A stretch of DNA of 58,544 bases from Gemmatimonadota bacterium (GCA_025358055.1 JANYKV010000078.1:1-58544); one strand, 5' to 3'; shown: positions 1 to 11,123, counted from the stretch's first letter. The notes: generated by a model from the letters alone, not told the origin. Program-made: numbers and translations.

Positions 1-2006
1 CCTCGGGAGACGTGCCCAGAATACGAACCCCTTCGGCTTCCAGCGCCCGCGCGAGCCGAAGCGGCGTTTGCCCGCCGAACTGGATCACCACCCCATAGGG
101 CTTTTCCGCATGCACGATCTCGAGGACATCCTCGAGCGTGAGCGGCTCGAAATACAGCGTGTCGGAGATGTCGAAATCGGTGGAGACCGTTTCCGGATTG
201 GAATTCACCATCACGGTGCGAAAGCCCATCTCACGGAATTGGAGCGCCGCCCGGACACAGCAGTAGTCGAACTCGACACCCTGCCCGATACGGTTCGGCC
301 CGCTGCCGAGGATCATGACCGTGCGCTCGCCGCGGGCGATGGTTTCCGTCTCCTCGTCGTAGGACGAGTAGAGATAGGGCGTGGCCGACGGAAATTCGCC
401 GGCACAGGTGTCCACCATCTTGTAGGCGGGGCGGATGCCCAGGCGATGTCGCTCCCGTCGCATCGCGGTCTCGGTTTGGCCAGCCGCATCACCGAGCTGC
501 CGATCCGAGAATCCCATCCGCTTCATCCGTCGCACGAGCCATCGTTTCTCGTCATCTCCGAGGGCGGGGTCGGCGATCCGGTCGGTCCATTCCCGTTCGA
601 CATCCACGAGCTCACGCAGTTGGGCCAGAAACCAGAGATCGATCCCGGACGCTTCCGCCAGCTCGCCGAGGTCGAGGCCGGCAAGGAGAGCGCGTTTGAC
701 CTGGAAAAGGCGTTCCGGGGTCGGAGTCCGCACCGCAGCGAGCAGCGATTCACGCGACGTGTCGGCCAGCCGGTCTTCGGCCAGTGTGTGACCCACCACC
801 CATCCCGTACGATCCACCTCGAGGCCTCGAAATCCCTTTTGCAGCGCCTCCTTGAACGTGCGGCCGATAGCCATCACTTCGCCAACCGACTTCATTTGCG
901 TGGTGAGGCGAGGATCGGCGGTCGGAAATTTCTCGAAAGCGAATCGCGGAATCTTTACGACGACGTAGTCGAGCACCGGCTCAAAGGAGGCCGGCGTCGT
1001 CTTGGTTATGTCGTTGGGCAGTTCATCCAACCGGTAGCCGACGGCAACCTTGGTCCCGATCCTCGCAATCGGGAAACCGGTGGCCTTGGAGGCCAGTGCT
1101 GAGGAGCGTGACACCCGCGGATTCATTTCGATGACGAGTTGTTCCCCTGTGGCGGGGCTCACCGCAAACTGCACATTGCATCCACCGGCGGTCACCCCGA
1201 CCTCGCGAATGATCTTACAGGCGGCGTCGCGCATGACCTGATACTCGCGATCCGAAAGCGTCATCGCGGGCGCAACGGTGATCGAATCGCCCGTATGGAC
1301 GCCCATGGGATCAAGGTTTTCGATCGAGCACACAATCACGACGTTATCCGCACCGTCGCGCATGACTTCAAGCTCAAACTCCTTCCACCCGATGATACTG
1401 CGTTCCACCAACACAGAACCGACGGGCGACAACTCGAGCCCTCGGCGAAGCATGGTCTCGAATTCCTCGCGGTTGTAAGCGATTCCCCCGCCGGTCCCAC
1501 CCAGCGTGTAGGACGGGCGGAGGATCGCGGGGTACCCGGTCACTTCAGCCGCGGCGACCCCTTCCTCCACGGTGCGGACCGTCTGCCCCTCGGGCGTGGC
1601 CAGGCCGATTCGGCGCATGGCCCGGGCGAACTCGTCGCGGTCCTCGGCAAGCTCGATGGCGCGCGCATTCGCTCCAATCAATTCCACGCCGTATTTCGCG
1701 AGTACGCCGGATGTTTCTAGCGCCATGGCGACGTTGAGTCCGGTCTGGCCCCCCATAGTCGGCAACAGCGCGTCCGGCCGTTCCCGCACGATGACCTTCT
1801 CGACCCATTCCGCGGTGACCGGCTCGATGTAAGTTCGGTCGGCCAACTCCGGGTCCGTCATGATCGTGGCGGGATTGGAGTTCACCAAGATGACGCGATA
1901 CCCCTCTTCCTTGAGCGCCCGAACGGCTTGGGTGCCGGAGTAGTCAAACTCGGCCCCCTGACCGATGACGATCGGGCCGGAGCCAATCAACAACACGGAG
2001 GTGATG

Positions 2007-2023
<17 letters not shown>
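1..2023 (-). CDS. carB: Carbamoyl-phosphate synthase large subunit, 5' part only
   Basis: This is the ammonia-handling, ATP-using large subunit that makes carbamoyl phosphate for pyrimidines and arginine. The visible 674 codons start [20 protein letters not shown] and carry the first pre-ATP-grasp motif ([17 protein letters not shown]), the first ATP-grasp domain, the oligomerisation region and the start of the second half ([20 protein letters not shown], near residue 560). The family is about 1070 residues, so roughly 400 C-terminal residues lie beyond the window edge. The ATG at 2021-2023 overlaps the 3' end of rmd by 17 bp, so the two genes are probably co-transcribed. No frame break is seen in the visible part. 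Confidence 0.97.
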
Positions 2024-3964
<1,941 letters not shown>

Positions 3965-4016
3965 TCGGGGCTACGGCGTAGTGGGCTATCGTTGTGAATT
4001 TTGGGAGATCAGGCTT

Positions 4017-4226
4017 ATGGCGCGGGTCTGCACTGTGTGTGGCAAAGGGCCGACGACCGGCAATCATGTGAGTCACGCCAACAATCGGACCCGGCGTCGC
4101 TGGTATGCGAATCTTCAAACCGTCCGGGTCGAGGTCGATGGCGCTCCCCGCCGGGTTCAGGTGTGTACGCGCTGCATCCGGAGCAACAAGGTGACGAAAC
4201 CCAGCCGGGTGAAAGCCGCATCCTGA
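4017..4226 (+). CDS. rpmB: 50S ribosomal protein L28
   Basis: A 69-residue large-subunit ribosomal protein beginning [20 protein letters not shown]. Two CxxC pairs (residues 5/8 and 50/53) make it the zinc-binding form. The ATG at 4017 is preceded by a GGGAG-containing ribosome-binding site and fits the family N-terminus; an earlier in-frame ATG at 3900 would overlap gmd and is rejected. It is a single gene with its own promoter and a terminator shared with the convergent rplQ. Confidence 0.97.
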   Translation: MARVCTVCGKGPTTGNHVSHANNRTRRRWYANLQTVRVEVDGAPRRVQVCTRCIRSNKVTKPSRVKAAS

Positions 4227-4247
4227 CCGGAGCACGTAATCGAGCTC

Positions 4248-4276
4248 AAAAAAAGGGGACCCTCGGGTCCCCTTTT
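4248..4276. terminator. Bidirectional intrinsic terminator between rpmB and rplQ
   Basis: A G+C-rich hairpin (GGGGACCC pairing with GGGTCCCC, 4255-4262 with 4265-4272) is flanked by an A run on the left and a T run on the right. It therefore gives a U-tailed hairpin on either strand and can stop both rpmB and the alpha operon. Confidence 0.88.
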
Positions 4277-4300
4277 GCATTCCGGTCTCACGCATGGTCC

Positions 4301-4657
4301 TCACTCGGCCAAGAGCTCGATGCGCGCCGTGTCGGCGCCATCGCCTGGTCGGTGACCCAGTTTCAAAATTCGGGTGTAGCCACCCGGGCGGGCGGCGAAC
4401 CGCGGACCGATGACGGTGAACAGCCGGGTCAGAACCTCGCGATCGTGAATTTTGCGCTCCACCACACGTCGGGCGTGGAGATCGCCACGCCGCGCCAACG
4501 TAATCAGGCGTTCGGCGAAGGGGCGAAGCTCTTTCGCCTTGGCTTCCGTCGTGACGATGCGCTCATGACGGAAGAGGCTCGAGGCCATGTTGTTGAGCAT
4601 GGCGCGCTTGTGAGTCGAGGTCCGGGAAAGCTGCCGACCTTTAGCGCGATGCCGCAT
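4301..4657 (-). CDS. rplQ: 50S ribosomal protein L17
   Basis: A 118-residue ribosomal protein with the typical start MRHRAKGRQLSRTSTHKRAM and the conserved ERIVTTEAKAKELRP segment. It is the last gene of the alpha operon. Its ATG overlaps the rpoA stop by one base (TAATG), implying coupled translation, and transcription ends at the hairpin at 4248-4276. Confidence 0.97.
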   Translation of the reverse strand: MRHRAKGRQLSRTSTHKRAMLNNMASSLFRHERIVTTEAKAKELRPFAERLITLARRGDLHARRVVERKIHDREVLTRLFTVIGPRFAARPGGYTRILKLGHRPGDGADTARIELLAE

Positions 4658-5709
4658 TACCGCTCCTCCTCGACCGCGATCGGCTGCACCGTGGGGGGCG
4701 TTCCGGCCCGTGCCACGCGCAGATCACCTTCCGCCTCGTCAAAGACCATGCCGAAGTTGAGCCCTTCGCGCTGCAGCAACTCGGCAATTTCTTGGAGGGC
4801 CTTCTCGCCAACGTTCTTCACCTTGAGGAGATCCTCTTGGGTGAACTCGACGAGATCCTTCAAGGTCCGGATGTTCGAATTCTTGAGCGAATTCAGCGAC
4901 CGAACCGAAAGGCCGAAGTCGTCGATGAGACGGCTGAGTCGGGTGCGGAGGCCACCGGTCGCGCTCGCGCCTTCCACGAAGGTCGGGCGGGCCATCGGCA
5001 CTTTACCGAAGTCGACGAAGTAGCGGAAGTGTTCCTGCGCGAGGGCCGCCGCGTACGCGATGGCATCCTCGGGAGAGATCGTTCCATTGGTTTCCACCGA
5101 AACCGCGAGGCGATCATAGTCGGTGCGTTGCCCGACCCGGGTTTCATTCACCGTGAAGTTGGCGCGGCGAACCGGATTATAGATCGCGTCGATTCGCACG
5201 ACGTCCACCGGCAGGGATCGATCGACCGGATGCATCTCGGCTTCGACATAGCCTCGGCCCTTGTTCACGTACAGGTCGCAGGCCACTTCGCGGTCATCCT
5301 GAACCGTGAAGAGCAATTGATCGGGATTGACCACATGCACGGAGCCCTGTTCGTGAATGTCGCGGGCGTAAACCGGCCCTTTGCCTTCGCACCGGATTTT
5401 GAGCACCGCCTCGTCCACTTCGGGGACGAGCACGATTGTCAGCGCCTTGAGGCGTTGAATGATCTGGTGCACGTCTTCGAGCACGCCCTGTACCGTCTGA
5501 TGCTCGTGCACCACGCCATCCAGCCGGAACGCCCATACGGCACTGCCGCGGAGCGATGAAAGCAGGAGGCGGCGCAACGAGTTGCCCAGCGTGTAGCCGA
5601 AACCCCGCTCCAATGGCTGCAGCCGGAACTCTGCGATGTTCGGATTGTCTTCCCGCTTCGTCATTTCGACGAGATGCGGCCGTACCAATCCACTGAGATC
5701 GATGGTCAT
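4657..5709 (-). CDS. rpoA: DNA-directed RNA polymerase alpha subunit
   Basis: A 350-residue RNA polymerase assembly and activator-contact subunit. The N-terminal domain contains the dimerisation signature LERGFGYTLGNSLRRLLLSS (residues about 32-51). The C-terminal domain, near residues 265-325, contains the helix-hairpin-helix stretch SLKNSNIRTLKDLVEFTQED. A short acidic and alanine-rich tail extends past the CTD. It lies 10 bp after rpsD and overlaps rplQ by one base, the usual alpha-operon order. Confidence 0.98.
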   Translation of the reverse strand: MTIDLSGLVRPHLVEMTKREDNPNIAEFRLQPLERGFGYTLGNSLRRLLLSSLRGSAVWAFRLDGVVHEHQTVQGVLEDVHQIIQRLKALTIVLVPEVDEAVLKIRCEGKGPVYARDIHEQGSVHVVNPDQLLFTVQDDREVACDLYVNKGRGYVEAEMHPVDRSLPVDVVRIDAIYNPVRRANFTVNETRVGQRTDYDRLAVSVETNGTISPEDAIAYAAALAQEHFRYFVDFGKVPMARPTFVEGASATGGLRTRLSRLIDDFGLSVRSLNSLKNSNIRTLKDLVEFTQEDLLKVKNVGEKALQEIAELLQREGLNFGMVFDEAEGDLRVARAGTPPTVQPIAVEEER

Positions 5710-5719
5710 GATCCGTCCG

Positions 5720-6358
5720 TTACTTCGAGTAAAGCTCGACGATCAGTTGTTCTTGCGCGTTGAGCGGAATCGTCTCGCGCGTCGGGAGCTCGACCAGCCG
5801 GCCCGCGGCTTTCTCGGTGTCCACCGAAAGCCAGGACATCGGGGCGCCCCGTGCCGCACTTTCCTGTGCCATCTTCACCGGAACGATTTCGCGACTGGCG
5901 GGTTCCACTCCTACTTCCTGGCCGGGTATGACCTTGTAGGAGGGAATATCGACGCGTTCACCGTTCACTTGCACATGCCCATGGCGAACCAGCTGCCGGG
6001 CCGCCCTCCGGCTGGCGGCAAAGCCCATCCGGTAGACGATATTGTCGAGCCGAGTTTCCAGCGCGATGAGCAGGTTGGTACCCTTCACGCCGGGTTCGTG
6101 TGACGCCACCTCGAAGAGGTTCCGAAATTGGCGCTCGTTGAGCCCATAAATGCGCTTGACCTTCTGCTTCTCGCGCAGCTGCTTGGCGTATTCCGAGGTC
6201 TTCCGGCCCCGGCCGCCGCCGGACTGACCGTGCTGGCCGGGGGCGTAGCCCCGGCGATCCACCGCGCACTTTTCCGTAAGACACCGGGTGCCTTTGAGAA
6301 ACAACTTCGTGCCTTCGCGCCGACACAGTCGGCAAGCCGGACCAGCGTACCGTGACAT
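5720..6358 (-). CDS. rpsD: 30S ribosomal protein S4
   Basis: A 212-residue primary 16S rRNA-binding protein and, in many bacteria, the translational autoregulator of the alpha operon. The N-terminus carries four cysteines (C9, C12, C26, C31), the zinc-ribbon form of S4. The S4 RNA-binding domain follows ([20 protein letters not shown], then [18 protein letters not shown]). It sits 3 bp after rpsK and 10 bp before rpoA. Confidence 0.98.
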   Translation of the reverse strand: MSRYAGPACRLCRREGTKLFLKGTRCLTEKCAVDRRGYAPGQHGQSGGGRGRKTSEYAKQLREKQKVKRIYGLNERQFRNLFEVASHEPGVKGTNLLIALETRLDNIVYRMGFAASRRAARQLVRHGHVQVNGERVDIPSYKVIPGQEVGVEPASREIVPVKMAQESAARGAPMSWLSVDTEKAAGRLVELPTRETIPLNAQEQLIVELYSK

Positions 6359-6361
6359 GGC

Positions 6362-6802
6362 TCAGACCCGCCGCTTCTTGGGCGGGCGGCACCCATTGTG
6401 AGGAATCGGAGTCACGTCTTTGATGGACGCGACTCGCAGACCGACCGACGCGAGCGCCTGGATCGCGGACTCGCGTCCGCTGCCGGGACCCTGCACCAGC
6501 ACGTGGACTTTGCGAACCCCGAGATTCATGGCTTCGCGGCCGCAATTTTCGGCGGCCACGGTCGCCGCGAACGGCGTCGACTTCTTGGAGCCCTTGAAGC
6601 CGGCTTTGCCCGCCGTCCCCCAAGCCAGTGCGTTGCCGCGCATGTCGGTGATCGTGATCAGCAGATTGTTGAAGGTCGCCGAAATGTGTGCGATGCCCTC
6701 GGACTCGACGATCTTCTTCGACCGCTTGGCGACCGGCACCTTCGCGGGCGTCGCCGCTGCGGGAGCGCTCGTCGGCGCGGGAGGTATGGGAGGTGTGGTC
6801 AT
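6362..6802 (-). CDS. rpsK: 30S ribosomal protein S11 with a Pro/Ala-rich N-terminal extension
   Basis: The body from about residue 26 ([20 protein letters not shown]) is a normal S11, ending in the conserved THAR-like loop variant and CRPPKKRRV. The protein is 146 residues against about 129 in the family. The extra residues form a low-complexity Pro/Ala/Thr N-terminal arm. The ATG start lies 3 bp after the rpsM stop, and no later start retains the conserved lysine-rich entry, so the extension looks genuine. Confidence 0.96.
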   Translation of the reverse strand: MTTPPIPPAPTSAPAAATPAKVPVAKRSKKIVESEGIAHISATFNNLLITITDMRGNALAWGTAGKAGFKGSKKSTPFAATVAAENCGREAMNLGVRKVHVLVQGPGSGRESAIQALASVGLRVASIKDVTPIPHNGCRPPKKRRV

Positions 6803-6805
6803 AGG

Positions 6806-7186
6806 TTACTTCTTCGTCACTTTCTTCTTGCCGGCGATGGCGCGTCGGGGCCCCTTCTTCGTGCGTGCGTTCGTGTGGGTCCGTTGCCCTCGAACCGGCA
6901 ACCCCTTCCGATGCCGACTGCCACGATAGCTCCCAATGTCCATCAACCGCTTGATGTTCATCGCGACCTCGGTGCGCAAGGCACCTTCCACGCGCACCGA
7001 GCGCTCGATCAATTGGCGGAGCCGGGCCACCTCCGTATCGCTCAGATCGCGTACCCGCGTGTCCGGACTTACTCCGGATTCGCTGAGCAGACGGACGCTG
7101 GTCGGCCGGCCGATGCCAAAAATGTAGGTGAGGGCTACCTCGACCCGTTTCTCTCGGGGAAGGTCGACGCCCGCGATTCGCGCCAT
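6806..7186 (-). CDS. rpsM: 30S ribosomal protein S13
   Basis: A 126-residue small-subunit head protein beginning [20 protein letters not shown], with the helix-two-turn-helix region [20 protein letters not shown] and the C-terminal [19 protein letters not shown] tail. It starts one base after the rpmJ stop, so rpmJ and rpsM form the head of the operon. Confidence 0.98.
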   Translation of the reverse strand: MARIAGVDLPREKRVEVALTYIFGIGRPTSVRLLSESGVSPDTRVRDLSDTEVARLRQLIERSVRVEGALRTEVAMNIKRLMDIGSYRGSRHRKGLPVRGQRTHTNARTKKGPRRAIAGKKKVTKK

Positions 7187-7187
7187 C

Positions 7188-7304
7188 TTAGCCCTGCCGT
7201 TGTTTATGCTTGGGGTTCCGCTTGCAAATGATTCGCGTCACGCCTTGCCGTTTCACGACTTTGCAGTGCTCGCAAATCGGTTTCACACTCGAACGTACCT
7301 TCAC
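7188..7304 (-). CDS. rpmJ: 50S ribosomal protein L36
   Basis: A 38-residue protein starting at GTG (7302-7304) with a GGAG ribosome-binding site just upstream. It reads [20 protein letters not shown] and ends [10 protein letters not shown]11, C14, C27 and H33 form the zinc site, so this is the zinc-binding type. The gene is short and GTG-started and easy to miss. It is the first gene of the alpha operon, preceded by a strong predicted promoter. Confidence 0.96.
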   Translation of the reverse strand: MKVRSSVKPICEHCKVVKRQGVTRIICKRNPKHKQRQG

Positions 7305-7342
7305 GCGATCTCCATGAAGACCAGGTTATTGGACAGCTTGTA

Positions 7343-7371
7343 AATATAGATCTGGGTCGGAGGCCACGCAA
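7343..7371 (-). promoter_or_regulatory. Predicted promoter of the rpmJ-rplQ (alpha) operon
   Basis: On the minus strand TTGCGT (7366-7371) and TATATT (7343-7348) are separated by exactly 17 bp, about 38 bp before the rpmJ GTG. The match to the sigma70 consensus is good. Confidence 0.7.
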
Positions 7372-7377
7372 GGGAAG

Positions 7378-7785
7378 TCATTGTACGATCCGCACCTCCA
7401 CGGCTCGGGCAGGCCTCGGCTGGCCCCCTGACTCAGCCCCTTCCCACTGATAGGACACGAAAACCCATTGGACCATCGTCTCCGAGGCCCCGACCACCTG
7501 AAATGAACGCCGAAGGACGAGATACCCCTGCCCCTCATCGACGATTCGCGCGGCCTGAACCGACACCTCCACCTCTCGGGCCCGCCGGGTGAACCCATGG
7601 AAGACGGCGGCCGCCTGGTCGGCCGAGAGGGTACTGGCCGGCTGGCCGCCCGGAAGCTGGATCACTACCCGCCGCGAGCCCACCAGCAACCCGGCGAAGT
7701 CATGGCGTAGCCAAGCCGCCCGGGCGGTTTCGGCCGGCAGCTCAGTCGGCGCCTGTGCTCCAGGGCCAAGCAGGGCGAACAGCAC
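7378..7785 (-). CDS. Small secreted NTF2-like protein (DUF4783-like)
   Basis: A 135-residue protein of unknown function. A hydrophobic start ends in an AQA-like signal-peptidase site near residue 12. The pattern is then an N-terminal helix region, VVIQLPGG, a helix with LSADQAAAVFHGF, and a long beta region ending AVEVRIVQ. This resembles the DUF4783/NTF2-like family, but only by pattern. The listed GTG start at 7785 gives a very short signal. An in-frame CTG at 7804-7806 overlapping the pyrF stop (CTGA) would give a better one (MILQTGLVLFALLGPGAQA). It is the last gene of the smpB-amidase-pyrD-pyrF unit. Confidence 0.6.
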   Translation of the reverse strand: MLFALLGPGAQAPTELPAETARAAWLRHDFAGLLVGSRRVVIQLPGGQPASTLSADQAAAVFHGFTRRAREVEVSVQAARIVDEGQGYLVLRRSFQVVGASETMVQWVFVSYQWEGAESGGQPRPARAVEVRIVQ

Positions 7786-7802
7786 TAGTCCGGTCTGAAG
7801 GA

Positions 7803-8483
7803 TCAGGCTAACTCCCGCTGAACCGCAAGGAACTCGGCCGGTGGGTCGGCCGCCGACAACACCGGTCGACCGACCACGAGATGGGTGGCACCCCGCTCCA
7901 CCGCTTCGGCCGGACTGGCAGTCCGAATTTGGTCACCCGAGGTATCGCCGGCCCGCCGAATTCCCGGGACGACCAGCCAGGATTCCCGACCGATGGCGGT
8001 CCGGATGGACTCGGCCTCCCAGGGTGAGCAAACCACCCCGCGGAGCCCGGCCGCGACCGCAATTTTCGCCAAGCGGACGGATTCGCACCCGAGGTCAACC
8101 CTATCCCGACCGATGGCCGCGCCGTAGGTCTGGGAGTCGTGCGAGGTGAGGACGGTAACCCCGACCACCCCCAAATCCGGCCCGGCCGCCCGAACGGCAG
8201 CATCAAGCATCGCGGCACCTCCGAGCGTGTGCACCGTCGCCATCTGGACGCCAAGATCGCGTGCCGCCGTAACCGCTCCGCGGACGGTGTTTGGGATGTC
8301 GTGCCACTTGAGATCCAGGAACACCTGATAGCCCCGAGCGGCCAGATCGCGAATGAGAGGGGGCCCAGCGTTGGTCATGAGAACCGACCCCACCTTGACC
8401 CACCTAAGGCCAGGCAGTCGGTCCACGAGGGTTAGCGCTTCGGCAGCGGAGGGGACATCGAGCGCGAGAATGAGTTCAGCCAT
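7803..8483 (-). CDS. pyrF: Orotidine 5'-phosphate decarboxylase
   Basis: Catalyses OMP to UMP, the last step of pyrimidine synthesis. The 226-residue TIM barrel has D9 and K30 in the first strands and the catalytic DLKWHDIPNT motif (D57, K59, D62). The phosphate-binding end includes VVPGIRRAGDTSGDQ and LVVGRPVL. The start overlaps the pyrD 3' end by 8 bp, consistent with coupled expression of two consecutive steps. Confidence 0.97.
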   Translation of the reverse strand: MAELILALDVPSAAEALTLVDRLPGLRWVKVGSVLMTNAGPPLIRDLAARGYQVFLDLKWHDIPNTVRGAVTAARDLGVQMATVHTLGGAAMLDAAVRAAGPDLGVVGVTVLTSHDSQTYGAAIGRDRVDLGCESVRLAKIAVAAGLRGVVCSPWEAESIRTAIGRESWLVVPGIRRAGDTSGDQIRTASPAEAVERGATHLVVGRPVLSAADPPAEFLAVQRELA

Positions 8484-9339
8484 GCGTTTCCTCCAGCTCC
8501 TCGAGCAGGCGGAAGGGGAGTCGAGGATCCGCTAGCGCTGCGGTTCCGATCGCCACCAACGACGCGCCGGCCCGAAGATACTGCGCTACGTCTGCCGCGC
8601 GAGTAATGCCACCCACTCCAATGATGGTAAAATCCGGAGCGCGCTCCCGAATGCGCCGCGTGGCGAGCACCCCGACGGGAAGCAACACCGGCCCACTTAC
8701 TCCGCCGTTCCCGTTGCCGAGCAGCGGAGTTCCCCCCCGTTCGAGGTAGCCCGGAAGCGTGTTCACAACCGTGACCGCATCGGCACCCGCATCACGGGCC
8801 ACGATTGCCATGCCGGCAATATCAGGGAGCACGGGTGAGAGCTTTACCGCGATCGGTCGCTTAGTCACTTTCCGACACTGGGCGACGATCTGAGCCACCG
8901 ATTCCGGCTCGGCGCCGAACTCGATGCCACCGTGGGCTGTGTTGGGACAGGAGAGGTTGAGCTCATAGGCCGTAATCACCGCGGAAGAGTCGAGTCGTTC
9001 GATGACGCGGGCGTATTCGCCCCACTCGAACCCCACCACATTCAGCAGGACCCGCGCGCGCTGGAGGTTTCGTGCGAGCCACGGCAGCTCAACCTCGAGC
9101 ACACCGACGACACCGGGGTTCGCGAGGCCGATCGAGTTGAGCATGCCACCGCGGAACTCGGCAACTCGGGGCGGGGCGTTGCCGCTCCGAGGCTCGAGAG
9201 AAACGGCTTTCGTCACGATGCCGCCGAGGCGATCGAGCTCCATGACGCCATCGAGCTCGCGCCCAAAGGCGGCGGTACCTGCGGCAAGAAGAATAGGGTT
9301 TTGGAAATCGGCGCCGAGAATCGTTCGGGCCAAAGTCAC
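8476..9339 (-). CDS. pyrD: Dihydroorotate dehydrogenase, class 1B-like catalytic subunit
   Basis: Oxidises dihydroorotate to orotate using FMN. The 287-residue barrel has K44, the NSIGLANPG loop and the active-site loop NLSCPNT, where the base is Cys131. A cysteine base is the class 1 mark; class 2 enzymes use serine. The length and the GGITRAADV phosphate site fit class 1B. Class 1B normally pairs with PyrK, which is not seen nearby. The gene starts within an ATGA overlap with the upstream amidase. Confidence 0.93.
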   Translation of the reverse strand: MTLARTILGADFQNPILLAAGTAAFGRELDGVMELDRLGGIVTKAVSLEPRSGNAPPRVAEFRGGMLNSIGLANPGVVGVLEVELPWLARNLQRARVLLNVVGFEWGEYARVIERLDSSAVITAYELNLSCPNTAHGGIEFGAEPESVAQIVAQCRKVTKRPIAVKLSPVLPDIAGMAIVARDAGADAVTVVNTLPGYLERGGTPLLGNGNGGVSGPVLLPVGVLATRRIRERAPDFTIIGVGGITRAADVAQYLRAGASLVAIGTAALADPRLPFRLLEELEETHG

Positions 9340-10556
9340 GGACGCGTAGCCCTCGAAACCTTCGGGGCGGAGTCGCTGGTCGCGCCAGCACGTCGCTCGT
9401 ATTCGAGCAAGTAAGAGACTACCGCATCGGCAACGGCGCCGGCCATGTCGTGCTGCGAAGAGGGTGTGGTCAGGAACCTGCCTTCTTCGGGATTGGTGCT
9501 GAAGCCGAGTTCCACGAGGACGGCCGGCCGCCTCGCGGTGTTGAGGACCATGAGGCCTGCTTGTTTGACCCCAAAGTTCTCGCCCGTGTGCACCTCTTCG
9601 AGGTGGGACTGGACCAGCTGCGCGAGACGGGCAGATTCACGTAGATGCTCGTTCAGCTGAAGGTCTTTGAGCAGAAAATCGAGACCATCAACTTGGGCGG
9701 AATCTTCATCCGCCTTCTCAAAGTGAACGGCTTCGTTCTCCATTTTCGCCACCCGCGCGGCGTCCTCGGTTTTGGCTTCGGCGAGGAAGTAGGTTTCGAA
9801 TCCGCGCACCCTCGATGCACCAGGCCGTTTCGGCAAAGAATTGATATGTAAGCTAACAAACATTTCGCACAAGTCGCTGCAGTATCCGGCCCGTTCGCGC
9901 AACACGATGAGGGTATCCGTGGTCCGTGTCATGATGACGCCGATTCCGCGACGCTTGAGTTCGTCACGCAGCAGGAGGGCCATCCTGAGGGTGACGTCCT
10001 TTTCGCGAATCCCCCTCGGGAAAAACATACCGGGATTGCCCGGGTCAACGCCGCCGTGTCCTGCATCGACGGTCACGACATGCCCGCGGCGGAGTCCGTT
10101 GGGCAACCGATTGGGGTCGCGCGCCACCACGGCCACGACGGGTGGATTCTTTTGAGGAAGCTCTGTCAACCGCGAGGATGAGACGTCGTAGCGGTACCGG
10201 CCGTTGAGTATTTTTGGCAGCACTTCGGTGACGAATTGGAGCGGGAAGAACAGCGTATCCCGTTGAACGGTTGCGGGCCCGGCCAACGGCCTCACCTTGT
10301 TTCCGACCGCATAGACTGGAGCGCCCAACAGGAACCGAAACACTTCGGCTCCGGGTAAGGTCACCTCGGCCCATGCACCGGAGATCACCACTGTCCCTTG
10401 AAGTGCGGGAAGGAGGGCAGGAGCCGCGAGCATTCGACCACCGGGCTCGCTCCGAACCAGGACCCGCGCTTCGCCGCGAGGCGAGGCGATGGTGACGATC
10501 GACGGCGACCCCGGCGCCCGTGCGACCAACGCCGAGACCAGGAAAATCCAGCTCAT
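9336..10556 (-). CDS. N-acetylmuramoyl-L-alanine amidase (Amidase_3)
   Basis: A 406-residue zinc hydrolase that cleaves the amide between MurNAc and the stem peptide. An N-terminal export signal (VSALVARAPG region) precedes a beta-rich region of about 100 residues resembling an AMIN or copper-amine-oxidase-N domain. The catalytic domain follows, with zinc ligands in VDAGHGGVDPGN, GIREKDVTL and VSLHINSL and the glutamate in VELGFSTNPEEG. An insertion rich in acidic residues (about 270-310) lies before the second half and may be a regulatory helix. It overlaps both smpB and pyrD by 4 bp (ATGA), an unusual operon neighbourhood. Confidence 0.92.
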   Translation of the reverse strand: MSWIFLVSALVARAPGSPSIVTIASPRGEARVLVRSEPGGRMLAAPALLPALQGTVVISGAWAEVTLPGAEVFRFLLGAPVYAVGNKVRPLAGPATVQRDTLFFPLQFVTEVLPKILNGRYRYDVSSSRLTELPQKNPPVVAVVARDPNRLPNGLRRGHVVTVDAGHGGVDPGNPGMFFPRGIREKDVTLRMALLLRDELKRRGIGVIMTRTTDTLIVLRERAGYCSDLCEMFVSLHINSLPKRPGASRVRGFETYFLAEAKTEDAARVAKMENEAVHFEKADEDSAQVDGLDFLLKDLQLNEHLRESARLAQLVQSHLEEVHTGENFGVKQAGLMVLNTARRPAVLVELGFSTNPEEGRFLTTPSSQHDMAGAVADAVVSYLLEYERRAGATSDSAPKVSRATRP

Positions 10557-11038
10557 CCGCGGTCCCGGAGCGCGCGCGCAACGTCGCGATCGGCGGCCTT
10601 TTTCTTGAGGTCTTCTCGCTTATCGTGCAACTTCTTTCCCTTTCCGAGCGCCAGCACCACTTTGGCCGTCCCGCGATTGAAATAGAGTTCCAGTGGAACG
10701 AGCGACAAGCCCTTCTGCTCCACCGCCCCGATCAATTTCTCGATCTCCCGCCGGTGCATCAACAACTTTCGCGTCCGAATCGGTTCATGGTTGTACCGGT
10801 TGCCCTGCTCGTATGGCGTGATATGCATCCCTTCAAGCCAGATCTCACCGTTATGAATCCGAGCGTAGGCTTCCTTAATGGAGGCCTTGCCCCGCCGGAG
10901 CGACTTCACCTCGGTGCCCTTAAGGACGATTCCCGTCTCCCATGTGTCCAGGATGTGGTAGTCGAACGTAGCCCGCGGGTTCCGTGCCACGGACACCCGG
11001 GCCTTCCGGTCGACGACCGCTGGGGGCTTAGAGTTCAT
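10553..11038 (-). CDS. smpB: SsrA-binding protein SmpB
   Basis: The tmRNA partner for rescue of stalled ribosomes. The 161-residue sequence has the conserved YHILDTWETGIVLKGTEVKS start of the beta-barrel, EGMHITPYEQGN and the KGKKLHDKREDLKKK tail. It appears to head the smpB-amidase-pyrD-pyrF overlapping unit. No tmRNA gene is seen in this window. Confidence 0.97.
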   Translation of the reverse strand: MNSKPPAVVDRKARVSVARNPRATFDYHILDTWETGIVLKGTEVKSLRRGKASIKEAYARIHNGEIWLEGMHITPYEQGNRYNHEPIRTRKLLMHRREIEKLIGAVEQKGLSLVPLELYFNRGTAKVVLALGKGKKLHDKREDLKKKAADRDVARALRDRG

Positions 11039-11093
11039 AAGTCACTCTCGAATCGGAAGATAGGCCGCTCGGACCCGGGAATCAACGCGCCGC

Positions 11094-11123
11094 TTGACGC
11101 CCATCGACCGCTTCCACTAGCTT
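11094..11123 (+). promoter_or_regulatory. Predicted promoter of tRNA-Leu
   Basis: TTGACG (11094-11099), an 18-bp spacer and TAGCTT (11118-11123) end 10 bp before the tRNA. The iscA promoter at 33269 has nearly the same hexamers and the same spacing. Confidence 0.6.

Noticed and set aside
68-1720. Long open frames on the plus strand across carB
   Set aside because: They are antisense to a perfect CarB reading, have no ribosome-binding site or family features, and are explained by the high GC content.
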